Assembly (NCBI RefSeq): GCF_050337045.1
Contig: NZ_JAKJSO010000009.1
Span: 1 to 64,000, forward strand
DNA length: 64,000 nt
From: Photobacterium kagoshimensis
GTDB taxonomy: Bacteria > Pseudomonadota > Gammaproteobacteria > Enterobacterales > Vibrionaceae
Direction of reading: 5' to 3'
The notes beneath the pieces were generated by a model. That model was not told where the DNA came from and searched no databases. It worked only from the letters and a program-made list of their open reading frames with translations. Within the stretch, counting starts at the first letter, position 1; each line of letters starts with the position of its first letter. The position numbers and the translations under genes are program-made. Below, piece after piece: positions 34,649 to 42,597 of the stretch.

Positions 34649-37203
34649 GTGAACTCAGTGAAACATCGGTAGCAACACAGCAGCATTCGCCGCATTTATT
34701 ATCACGTTGGAGCTGGCGAGAGTTATGGCAAGGGCAGTTATGGCCTGTTGCTGTGGCATTAACGCTCATTATTGCGTGTGTATTTGCGCTGTCGGCACTC
34801 GTTGTTCGGGTCGAGAAGATCATGACAGATCAGGGGCGATCCGTGTTGGCGGCAGATTTAGTTTTGGTGTCGGGTAACCCGATTGATGAGGATATTTTGG
34901 CCGCTGCATTCCAGCGCGGTTTAACCATATCTAAGCAAACGCGATTTGGCACTATGGCATTTAGTGATGAAAATATGCAGCTAGTGAGCGTAAAAGCTGT
35001 AGCCAATGATTTTCCGCTACGTGGCAATTTAGCCTTGTCGTCTGGTGGGGCTGCGCGCATTCAATCACAGCATGTGCAGCCGGGCGAACTCTGGTTAGCT
35101 GAACGGTTATTTTCATTACTCGCGGTGAAAGAGGGTGATGATGTCATGATAGGTGATGCGCAGTTCACCGTTTCTGGCTTAATCGCGCAAGATCCTGAAT
35201 TGTCGTTTAACCCATTTAGTCAGATGCCTGCCGTGCTTATTCATTATGATGATATTGCGCGGACTGGAGCGGTGCAGCTTGGTGGTCGCGTACAGTATCG
35301 AATGTATTTTGTCGGTGCAGATGACGCTTTGGCTTCTTTTAGGCAGAGTGTGGAATTGCAAGCTGGGCAGCGTTGGATCAGTGAATCAACCCAAGGTCGT
35401 ACGGGGGATTTGATTGATCGCGCACGTCAGTATTTATCTTTGACTTTAATTTTGGTCATTATCATGGCCAGTGCCACCTTGGTTCTTACTTGCCAGCACT
35501 ATACAGCCAGCCGTCGAGAAACGGTTGCTATGATGAAAAGCCTTGGTGCCCGTAAGGCGTGGTTGTGGCGTTGGCTGGCTGGCCAGTTATTGATGCTGTT
35601 TGCTTTTGCCGCTGTACTTGGTGTCGGTTTAGGGGCTTTACTGGAGACCTTATTACGATTGCCATTGGGGGATATTTTACCTCAGCCGCTGCCACCGATG
35701 GGGTTTGCGCCATTAGTTACCAGCGTGCTAGTGGCCTTGCTAGTGGCGATCCCCGGTATGGGGGTTTCATTAATTAAACTCGTGAATACCCCTGCCATTG
35801 CTGTTATGCAGCCTGAAGGCTCAGCGCAATCCGGTTCAGGGTTATTGAATACAAGGTTATCGAATACAGGGCTATCGAATACACGCCAAGCATCACCGTG
35901 GCGCTTTGGATTGGTGTTATTGCCCCTTGGTGCATTATTGATTTGGTTTGGCGATAACACCTTGATGTGGTTAACCCTATTAGGGCTAGCCGTCATGTTA
36001 TTTTTACTGGCGGTAATAGGCGTGGCTGTTGTCGCTTTGCTGCGGAAAAAAAGGTGGGGACCTGCGATGCAATTGGCGCTGAGCCGTATTGGTCGAAGTC
36101 CTTTAGCGACGGGGGCACAACTTGCAGCATTAACAGCATCACTGATGTTATTAGCGGTGATATGGCTGCTACGCACCGATTTGCTTGCGGATTGGCAGCA
36201 GACTTTGCCGTCTGATGCGCCGAATGTGTTTGCACTCAATATTAGTGAAACGGAAACTCAGCCTTACTTGGCCGCGTTAGATGCGCAAAATATTGAACAT
36301 TCCTCGATGTACCCTGTGATCCGCGGGCGCCTCGTGGCGTCCAATGGCGAGCAATTCCTTACAAGTGATCAGACCCAGAAAGATAATACCGAGACTCAAT
36401 CGAGTCGTAATCAAGCGCAATCAGATGAAGCACTGCGCCGTGAATTGAATTTTACGTGGCGTGAATCACCACCTATTCACAACCAAGTGATTGCGGGAAT
36501 TTGGGGCGGCGAAGGGACAGTCTCTGTTGAACAAGGCATTGCAGAGCGCTTGAATATTCAAGTTGGTGATGAGCTAGCATTTACCGTAAATAGCCAGCCA
36601 TTTTCAGCGATAGTTGGTAGCATCCGTCAGGTTGAGTGGCGCAATATGCGACCTAATTTTTATTTTATCTTCTCGCCTGATGTGGTGGCTGAACTTCCTG
36701 CAACCTTCTTAGTCAGTTTTCGGATCGGTGCCGATCAAAGCCCTTTGCTCAATCAGCTGGGTCGTGATTATCCAACCGTGAGTCTGATGGATTTACGGAC
36801 CATGGCATCACGCATTCAATTGATGTTACAGCAGGTGTCCTTGTCGCTATCCGTGTTGGCTGCACTGGGGGTGCTGAGTGGATTATTGCTGGTGCTGACA
36901 CTGTTACGGCTTGGTTTATCGCAGCGCCAACAAGAAATGAAGCTCTACCGCACTTTGGGGGCGAGCCGACAGCGGATCAGTGCAACGGTATGGTCTGAAT
37001 ACGGTATGATGGCACTGATTGCGGGTCTGATGGCCACTATGGGGGCGGAGGGTATGGTGGCAGCGTTAGTGCATTTTGGGTTTGAACTCTCGCCACAATG
37101 GCACCCATCACTTTGGCTTGGTTTACCTGTGATTGCGGTTGGGCTGGTATTAGCCTTGGCGCAAAGCATGCTGCCTAAATTACTTCAGCCGTTAAAAAGT
37201 TAA
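34645..37203 (+). CDS. ybbP: FtsX-like ABC permease (YbbP)
   Basis: 852 residues. One N-terminal transmembrane helix and periplasmic domain, then two blocks of FtsX/MacB-type transmembrane helices (about residues 265-390 and 745-850) with further helices at about 415-470, and a second periplasmic domain between. ATG overlaps the ybbA stop (ATGA). Substrate of YbbA-YbbP is not known; its location with tesA and cnoX suggests envelope stress or lipid handling. Contains three 15-bp direct repeats at 35840-35884. Confidence 0.93.
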   Translation: MSELSETSVATQQHSPHLLSRWSWRELWQGQLWPVAVALTLIIACVFALSALVVRVEKIMTDQGRSVLAADLVLVSGNPIDEDILAAAFQRGLTISKQTRFGTMAFSDENMQLVSVKAVANDFPLRGNLALSSGGAARIQSQHVQPGELWLAERLFSLLAVKEGDDVMIGDAQFTVSGLIAQDPELSFNPFSQMPAVLIHYDDIARTGAVQLGGRVQYRMYFVGADDALASFRQSVELQAGQRWISESTQGRTGDLIDRARQYLSLTLILVIIMASATLVLTCQHYTASRRETVAMMKSLGARKAWLWRWLAGQLLMLFAFAAVLGVGLGALLETLLRLPLGDILPQPLPPMGFAPLVTSVLVALLVAIPGMGVSLIKLVNTPAIAVMQPEGSAQSGSGLLNTRLSNTGLSNTRQASPWRFGLVLLPLGALLIWFGDNTLMWLTLLGLAVMLFLLAVIGVAVVALLRKKRWGPAMQLALSRIGRSPLATGAQLAALTASLMLLAVIWLLRTDLLADWQQTLPSDAPNVFALNISETETQPYLAALDAQNIEHSSMYPVIRGRLVASNGEQFLTSDQTQKDNTETQSSRNQAQSDEALRRELNFTWRESPPIHNQVIAGIWGGEGTVSVEQGIAERLNIQVGDELAFTVNSQPFSAIVGSIRQVEWRNMRPNFYFIFSPDVVAELPATFLVSFRIGADQSPLLNQLGRDYPTVSLMDLRTMASRIQLMLQQVSLSLSVLAALGVLSGLLLVLTLLRLGLSQRQQEMKLYRTLGASRQRISATVWSEYGMMALIAGLMATMGAEGMVAALVHFGFELSPQWHPSLWLGLPVIAVGLVLALAQSMLPKLLQPLKS
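35840..35884 (+). repeat. Three 15-bp in-frame direct repeats inside ybbP
   Basis: GGTTATTGAATACAA, GGTTATCGAATACAG and GGCTATCGAATACAC follow one another, encoding LLNTR, LSNTG, LSNTR-type pentapeptides in a cytoplasmic or loop segment between helices. Confidence 0.85.
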
Positions 37204-37226
37204 TGTGTTGGCCGCACTTTGTGCGG

Positions 37227-38129
37227 CTATTTCACGGTATGAAGGGTTTCTTTTAAGGCGTGCTCCAGTTCTGGAAAGCAAAATTTAAACCCTTCAGCTT
37301 CAAGTCGAGCTGGGAGTGCACGCTGGCTGTCAAGTAGCAGGCAAGCGGATTCGCCCAGCCCCATTTTGATCAGCCATTCAGGTGTGCTCAGTATATGAGG
37401 GCGGCGCAATACCTTGGCTAACGTCTGGCTAAACTGCTTGTTGGTTACGGGGGTTGGCGCTGTAAAATTAAAGGGGCCTTGTGCCGTGGGGTGCTTCAAT
37501 AAAAACAGAATACCTTTGACCATATCTTGCAAATGGATCCATGGGAAATATTGCTGACCACTACCAATTGGCCCGCCTAACCCGAGTTGATAGGCGGGTA
37601 GCATTTTCGCTAACGCGCCACCATGTTTGGCAAGGACGATACCTGTACGTAAAAGGCAAACACGGGTCTGTTCGGACTGGGCTTGCAATGCAATCTCTTC
37701 CCACTTTTTACACACATGATGAGCGAAATCATCCTTGTTAACCTGTAATGTTTCATCAAACGGGTCATCTTTTTGATCGCCGTAGATACCTACAGCAGAA
37801 CCACTAATGAAAATCGGTGGCGGATTCTTTCCTGCTTTTAATTTATTCACAAGTTCTTGGGTGATTTGCCAGCGGCTATCGCAAATTTTCTGTTTCTGCT
37901 TTTCACTCCAACGTTTATTGACGATAGGCTCGCCCGCTAAATTGATCACGGCATCAAAGTTATCCAAATTATCAAGCTCAATAAGTTGATTGATGACTTT
38001 AATATGGTGCCCTAAACGTTGATAGGCACGGGTTGTGTCTCGGGTTAATACGGTAACTTGATCATGATTGAAGTGAGGAAGAAGTGCTTTACCAATAAAG
38101 CCAGTGCCACCTGTCACTAAGATATTCAT
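37227..38129 (-). CDS. yfcH: TIGR01777-family NAD-dependent epimerase-like protein (YfcH)
   Basis: 300 residues of the extended SDR fold. NAD-binding VTGGTGFIGKALLPHF at the start, VINLAGEPIVNKRW, ISGSAVGIYGD, and the C-terminal DUF1731 region (PARLEAEGFKFCFPELEHAL). Substrate unknown; E. coli YfcH belongs to the same family. Convergent with ybbP, 23 bp apart. Confidence 0.92.
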   Translation of the reverse strand: MNILVTGGTGFIGKALLPHFNHDQVTVLTRDTTRAYQRLGHHIKVINQLIELDNLDNFDAVINLAGEPIVNKRWSEKQKQKICDSRWQITQELVNKLKAGKNPPPIFISGSAVGIYGDQKDDPFDETLQVNKDDFAHHVCKKWEEIALQAQSEQTRVCLLRTGIVLAKHGGALAKMLPAYQLGLGGPIGSGQQYFPWIHLQDMVKGILFLLKHPTAQGPFNFTAPTPVTNKQFSQTLAKVLRRPHILSTPEWLIKMGLGESACLLLDSQRALPARLEAEGFKFCFPELEHALKETLHTVK

Positions 38130-38474
38130 TTCAACGTCTCCCTAAACACTGTGTAATCATATATCTATAGATAATACCCTGATAATGCTCTTACAGGTCA
38201 CAAGCTTATATCAATTCTAGTGAAATATAGGAAAGACCCGCAAGAGAGAGCAAGGTTAAATGAAGTATAACGGATAGGGAAATAGCGGGTGAAAATGAGG
38301 GATAAAGCAAAGCGTAACAAAATAAGAATGACGAGTTCCCCTGTGAATCACAAGCGGTTATTCAGATCGAGAATCATATTTGTGTGCTACTTCGCGCTGT
38401 ATTAATAGCAAGCTGTTAAGTCGTAAAGATTAGCGCTATCACTAAAGTATGACGTCGCGATAAAGGAGTGATAA
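38130..38474. other. Divergent gap between yfcH and the DUF1538 operon
   Basis: 345 nt with no credible gene. It must contain the promoter of the DUF1538 operon; I did not find a convincing -35/-10 pair. Confidence 0.55.
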
Positions 38475-39209
38475 GTGAAAGGATTCACGGCATTTTTACA
38501 ATCAATGCTCTCTAGCTTGCGTGACTTATTGCCCATCATCGTCGTGATTGGCTTTTTCCAGTTGGTGGTGTTGCAACAGCCTCTTCCTCAACTAGGTACC
38601 ATCGGCTTTGGCTTATTGCTGGTGGTGTTTGGTCTTACTTTGTTTGTTATTGGTTTAAATATGGGGTTATTTCCCATTGGGGAGTCAATGGCGCAAGCTT
38701 TCGCGCGTAAAGGAAGTGCGGCTTGGTTACTGATTTTTGCGTTTTGCTTAGGCTTTGGCACCACGATAGCGGAGCCTGCATTAACAGCGGTGGCGTCTGA
38801 AGCCGCAGAAGTCGCGGCTGAAGGCGGTATGATTGTCGCGACTGAAGAGGCGATGGCTGACTATGCGTCAGGCTTACGGTTAACGGTGGCTTTATCTGTC
38901 GGTGTTGCCATTGTACTTGGGGTGTTACGTATTCTTAAAGGGTGGCCGATCCATCGAATGATCATTGGCGGTTACTGCTTGGTAATGGTGATGACATGGT
39001 TTGCGCCCCCTAGCATTATCGGCATTGCCTATGACTCGGGTGGTGTAACAACCTCGACCATTACGGTGCCGTTGGTGACAGCTTTAGGGGTCGGGCTTGC
39101 CTCATCCATTAAAGGGCGAAACCCCATGGTTGATGGCTTTGGTTTGATCGCTTTTGCCTCACTCACTCCCATGATTTTTGTGATGGCTTATGGCTTGTGG
39201 TTAGCATGA
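38475..39209 (+). CDS. DUF1538 integral membrane protein, subunit A
   Basis: 244 residues, GTG start preceded by AAAGGAG. About six to seven hydrophobic segments. Conserved motifs GFGTTIAEPAL and YDSGGVTTSTITVPLVTALG and GRNPMVDGFGLIAFASLTPM recur in the next gene, so the two are homologous halves likely to assemble as a pair. DUF1538 proteins are predicted transporters of unknown substrate. First gene of a four-gene operon with P-II-like and CBS regulators. Confidence 0.88.
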   Translation: MKGFTAFLQSMLSSLRDLLPIIVVIGFFQLVVLQQPLPQLGTIGFGLLLVVFGLTLFVIGLNMGLFPIGESMAQAFARKGSAAWLLIFAFCLGFGTTIAEPALTAVASEAAEVAAEGGMIVATEEAMADYASGLRLTVALSVGVAIVLGVLRILKGWPIHRMIIGGYCLVMVMTWFAPPSIIGIAYDSGGVTTSTITVPLVTALGVGLASSIKGRNPMVDGFGLIAFASLTPMIFVMAYGLWLA

Positions 39210-39221
39210 TAAGGAGCGCGG

Positions 39222-40013
39222 ATGAGTGTGATTGCAACAACGGCTAACCATTTTGTCACGACCCTTTTGAGTACGATCCGTGATGTATTACCGATAGTGA
39301 TCATCATGTTTGGTTTTCAGTTTGCGGTATTACGTCGCCCTGTTAAAAATTGGCGCAAAGTGGTGGCAGGCTTCGTACTTGTTATTCTCGGCTTGTCATT
39401 CTTTCTTATGGGGCTCGAACTTGCATTATTTCCGTTAGGGGAATCAATGGCGCAACAGCTTACCGCACCTGCCTTTTTGTTCGATAGTGATGAAGTGATC
39501 CCGTTACACATCGATTGGTCTGAGTATTATTGGGTGTACCTGTTTGCCGCTGCCATTGGCTTTAGTACGACCATTGCCGAACCTTCATTGATTGCGGTGG
39601 CCATTAAGGCCAGTCAGGTCTCAGGTGGAACCATTAAAGTGAATGGGTTGCGTATTGCGGTTGCCCTTGGTGTAGCAATGGGTATTGCTTTGGGGAGTTA
39701 TCGTATTGTCGCTGGGGATCCGCTGCATTATTACATCTTGGTTGGCTATATTATTGTTGTGACACAAACCTTTTTTGCGCCCAAAATGATAGTACCACTG
39801 GCATATGATTCAGGGGGGGTAACCACCTCTACGGTGACGGTGCCGATAGTGACAGCGTTAGGGCTAGGGCTTGCGTCTACAGTACCGGGACGAAATCCTA
39901 TGCTAGATGGTTTTGGTTTGATTGCATTTGCGAGTTTGTTTCCGATGATAACAGTCATGGGCTATGCCCAATTATCGGTATGGCGTGAAAGGAGATCTGA
40001 AAATGCGCTTTAA
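39222..40013 (+). CDS. DUF1538 integral membrane protein, subunit B
   Basis: 263 residues, ATG with AAGGAGCGCGG upstream, 12 bp after subunit A. It repeats the family motifs GFSTTIAEPSL, YDSGGVTTSTVTVPIVTALG and GRNPMLDGFGLIAFASL. Its last 11 bases overlap the start of the P-II-like gene, pointing to coupled translation. Substrate unknown. Confidence 0.88.
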   Translation: MSVIATTANHFVTTLLSTIRDVLPIVIIMFGFQFAVLRRPVKNWRKVVAGFVLVILGLSFFLMGLELALFPLGESMAQQLTAPAFLFDSDEVIPLHIDWSEYYWVYLFAAAIGFSTTIAEPSLIAVAIKASQVSGGTIKVNGLRIAVALGVAMGIALGSYRIVAGDPLHYYILVGYIIVVTQTFFAPKMIVPLAYDSGGVTTSTVTVPIVTALGLGLASTVPGRNPMLDGFGLIAFASLFPMITVMGYAQLSVWRERRSENAL

Positions 40014-40353
40014 ATTAATACTAGCGTTTGTTGACGATGATAAAGCCGAGGCTGTGCTTGATGCCGCCCGCGCTGCTGGTGCAACAGGGGCGACGGTGAT
40101 TAATAATGCACGCGGAGAAGGCTTGCATAAAAAAACCACCTTCTTTGGATTATCGCTCGAAGTGCAGCGTGATGTGATTTTACTTTTAGTGGAAGAACAC
40201 CTAGCACGTCATATCCTTGAAACTATAGAGCAAGTCGGTGAATTTGATTCTGCTTCCGGGCAGGGGATTGCAGTACAAATCGATGTTGAAGATGCTGTTG
40301 GTGTCGCTCATCAAGTCGAGCAGCTCACCAAAGTTGTGGAGGATAAACTATGA
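40003..40353 (+). CDS. P-II-like nitrogen-regulator family protein
   Basis: 116 residues from ATG 40003, with AGGAG upstream inside the previous gene. Ferredoxin-like P-II fold: MRFKLILAFVDDDKAEAVL first strand and helix, GATGATVINNARGEG, a T-loop-like LHKKTTFFGLSLEV, and a closing IAVQIDVEDAVGV. The Tyr that is uridylylated in GlnB/GlnK is not evident. P-II proteins sense ATP/ADP and 2-oxoglutarate or other metabolites and gate transporters; here the adjacent DUF1538 pair is the obvious partner. Confidence 0.85.
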   Translation: MRFKLILAFVDDDKAEAVLDAARAAGATGATVINNARGEGLHKKTTFFGLSLEVQRDVILLLVEEHLARHILETIEQVGEFDSASGQGIAVQIDVEDAVGVAHQVEQLTKVVEDKL

Positions 40354-40754
40354 CAGATAAAGCGATTGTCAGGGTGCGTGATGTCATGATGAATACCTAT
40401 GCCATGGTGGAAGGTGTAACAACGGTTGCTGAAGCCATTGGTATTGCTAAACACCAACAAGTAAAAGCCTTGATAGTAAATAAACGCGATGCGGATGATG
40501 AGTATGGCATCGTCTTAATGAACGATATTGCGAAAAACGTGTTAGCCAAAGACCGTTCACCGAAACGGACGAATGTGTATGAAATCATGACCAAACCCGC
40601 CTTATCTGTGAGTGGTTCGATGGATGTGCGTTATTGTGCGCGGTTGTTTGAACGCTTTGGGGTGAGTCGCGCACCTGTAATAGAAGATGGCAAAGTGTTA
40701 GGCATGGTGAGCTATAACAACATTGTGCTAAACGGTATGTTACGGGACGAATAA
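40350..40754 (+). CDS. CBS-pair protein of the DUF1538 operon
   Basis: 134 residues, made of two CBS motifs (VRDVMMNTYAMVEGVTTVAEA and VYEIMTKPALSVSGSMDV, then APVIEDGKVLGMVSYNNIV). CBS pairs bind adenine nucleotides and gate channels or enzymes. Starts 4 bases before the P-II-like stop. Together the last two genes look like soluble nucleotide or metabolite sensors for the membrane pair. Confidence 0.92.
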   Translation: MTDKAIVRVRDVMMNTYAMVEGVTTVAEAIGIAKHQQVKALIVNKRDADDEYGIVLMNDIAKNVLAKDRSPKRTNVYEIMTKPALSVSGSMDVRYCARLFERFGVSRAPVIEDGKVLGMVSYNNIVLNGMLRDE

Positions 40755-40839
40755 CGGCTATATAGATAGGGACAAATTAGCAATCTGAATACGATGGGCG
40801 TAACATGCTCATCATCTCAGAACCTATGAATTAGTTACG

Positions 40840-41391
40840 ATGAAATTGTTTTTTGCCTCTGACTTACACGGCTGTGCTGAGAGCACCCGTACCATGCTGA
40901 TCGCGTTTGAACAAAGCGGTGCTGAGCACTTAATCTTATTGGGTGATGTGTTAAACCATGGCCCTCGTAATGCCCTGCCTGCTGGCTATGCGCCAATTGA
41001 AGTGGCTGAACAGCTCAATCAATATGCTGATCGTATTTTAGCTGTGCGTGGTAACTGCGACAGCGACGTCGACCAGATGTTACTCGACTTCCCGATGATG
41101 GCAGATTACAACTGGGTTCTCCTGCCAACGGGGCGCCGCTTATTTCTAACCCATGGTCACCTTTACCATGCCGATAAACACCCTCGATTACGCCAAGGTG
41201 ATGTGATTGTTTCGGGTCATACGCATTTACCCGTAGCACAAGCACATGGCGACTATTTTGCGTTTAACCCAGGCTCAACCACTATCCCTCGCGGTGAGCA
41301 TCAAGCCAGTTTTGGTCTGTTAGAAGACAATAAACTGTCAGTGGTAAGCTTTACGGGCGAGACCTTGTGTTCAGTTGTACTGAGTGATTAA
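40840..41391 (+). CDS. yfcE: Phosphodiesterase YfcE
   Basis: 183 residues; calcineurin-like metallophosphoesterase with FASDLHG, LGDVLNHG, GNCDSD, THGH and SGHTHLP metal motifs, and the closing NPGSTTIPR. E. coli YfcE cleaves phosphodiesters in vitro; natural substrate unknown. Separate from the DUF1538 operon by 85 bp. Confidence 0.95.
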   Translation: MKLFFASDLHGCAESTRTMLIAFEQSGAEHLILLGDVLNHGPRNALPAGYAPIEVAEQLNQYADRILAVRGNCDSDVDQMLLDFPMMADYNWVLLPTGRRLFLTHGHLYHADKHPRLRQGDVIVSGHTHLPVAQAHGDYFAFNPGSTTIPRGEHQASFGLLEDNKLSVVSFTGETLCSVVLSD

Positions 41392-41425
41392 TATCACGTG
41401 ATCCGTGAGTAAAAATGATAACAGT

Positions 41426-41449
41426 AAGCGCACTTTGGTGCGTTTTTTT
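41426..41449 (+). terminator. Terminator after yfcE
   Basis: Stem AAGCGCAC/GTGCGTTT with TTTG loop followed by TTTT. Confidence 0.85.
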
Positions 41450-41648
41450 GTAGCTAAAACACCTCCAGATGTTATTGAATGAAAATGTGATTTGTCAGTA
41501 ATACTTGGCTTTTAGGTGTTTTGGGATGAGGTTAGCAGGCTTTGACAGAAACCTAACATACAGTGCTAGAACAATAAGCACAAAGGTGCAATGCTTAGTG
41601 ACATTAGCGTAACATTGATGTGCGCAGTAATGTATGAATAGGCAGAGT

Positions 41649-42371
41649 ATGAACAAGAATTTATTAGGGATAGCGCTTGGTAGTTTGTTGATTGCGTCGG
41701 GATTGGGCGCGAGTGGTTATTTCATTGGCCAGACGATGTATAACGCCAAAGTCGCAATGAACACGGCTGAAGTAAAAGGTTTAGCAGAGCAGCGTGTTGA
41801 AGCAGATATCGCGAACTGGTCACTGAGTTTTTCAAACCAAGTGAAGAGTAAAGCTGAGATCCCTGCACTGTATCAATTAGCCGAAAAGCAACAGCAAGAA
41901 ATTGTCGATATATTGAAAGTAAATGGCTTTACTGACGAAGAAATTACGATTGGTTTGATTGATTACAGTACCTATGAATACCGCGATGAAAACCAAGTGG
42001 TTGTCGAACAAGATCACGACTTAACGGGCACGATTAGCTTAGAAACGACCAAGATCCATGAAATAGCCAAAGTACGTGCTGCGGTCAATAAGTTGATTGC
42101 TAAGGGCTACAATATTTCGAATCATGCTCCGACATATCGGTTTACCAAGTTGAACCAAATTAAGCCTGAAATGCTGAAAACTGCCACTAAAAATGCGCGT
42201 ATAGCGGCCAATGAGTTTGCTGAAAATGCCGGTGTTAAAGTGGGCAGCATTCGTACTGCTCGTCAGGGGAATTTTTCGATCACCGATGCGGGGCAGGAAT
42301 ACGGTGACTTGTATAAAATCGAAAAAGACATTCGAGTGGTCACCAGTATTGAATTTTACTTAACGGAATAG
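41649..42371 (+). CDS. SIMPL-domain (DUF541) exported protein
   Basis: 240 residues from ATG 41649, with AGGCAG 6 bases before; an ATG five codons upstream has no ribosome site. An N-terminal hydrophobic anchor or signal is followed by the SIMPL domain (EVKGLAEQRVEADIANWSL, ATKNARIAANEFAENAGVKVG). Family members are envelope proteins; E. coli YggE is linked to oxidative stress. Function here unknown. Confidence 0.85.
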   Translation: MNKNLLGIALGSLLIASGLGASGYFIGQTMYNAKVAMNTAEVKGLAEQRVEADIANWSLSFSNQVKSKAEIPALYQLAEKQQQEIVDILKVNGFTDEEITIGLIDYSTYEYRDENQVVVEQDHDLTGTISLETTKIHEIAKVRAAVNKLIAKGYNISNHAPTYRFTKLNQIKPEMLKTATKNARIAANEFAENAGVKVGSIRTARQGNFSITDAGQEYGDLYKIEKDIRVVTSIEFYLTE

Positions 42372-42537
42372 TGTGATTTTTCTTAGCTGAATAGCTCGAG
42401 TAGTTGGCGGTGGAGCGTGTTCACCGCCCATTGCTTTTTCCATGTCGTCATAATCCGATTCTTTTCTGGGCGAAAGGTAGTTGTAAGGCTCAGCATACGG
42501 ATTGCTGCGTTAGATTGGAATACTGGCTGCTTGGCAT

Positions 42538-42570
42538 AAAAAAACGCCCCCATCAGAGATGGAGGCGTTT
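42538..42570 (-). terminator. Rho-independent terminator after pta
   Basis: On the minus strand AAACGCCTCCATC/GATGGGGGCGTTT (one G-U pair) with a 3-base loop is followed by more T residues, 28 bp past the pta stop. Confidence 0.88.
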
Positions 42571-42597
42571 CAATTTACGGTTAGTCGTTAAAAACGA

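Noticed and set aside
42383..42496. 37-codon minus-strand frame after the pta terminator (MLSLTTTFRPEKN...)
   Set aside because: It has a somewhat protein-like composition and could be a gene remnant, but there is no ribosome site and it lies past the terminator with no promoter seen.
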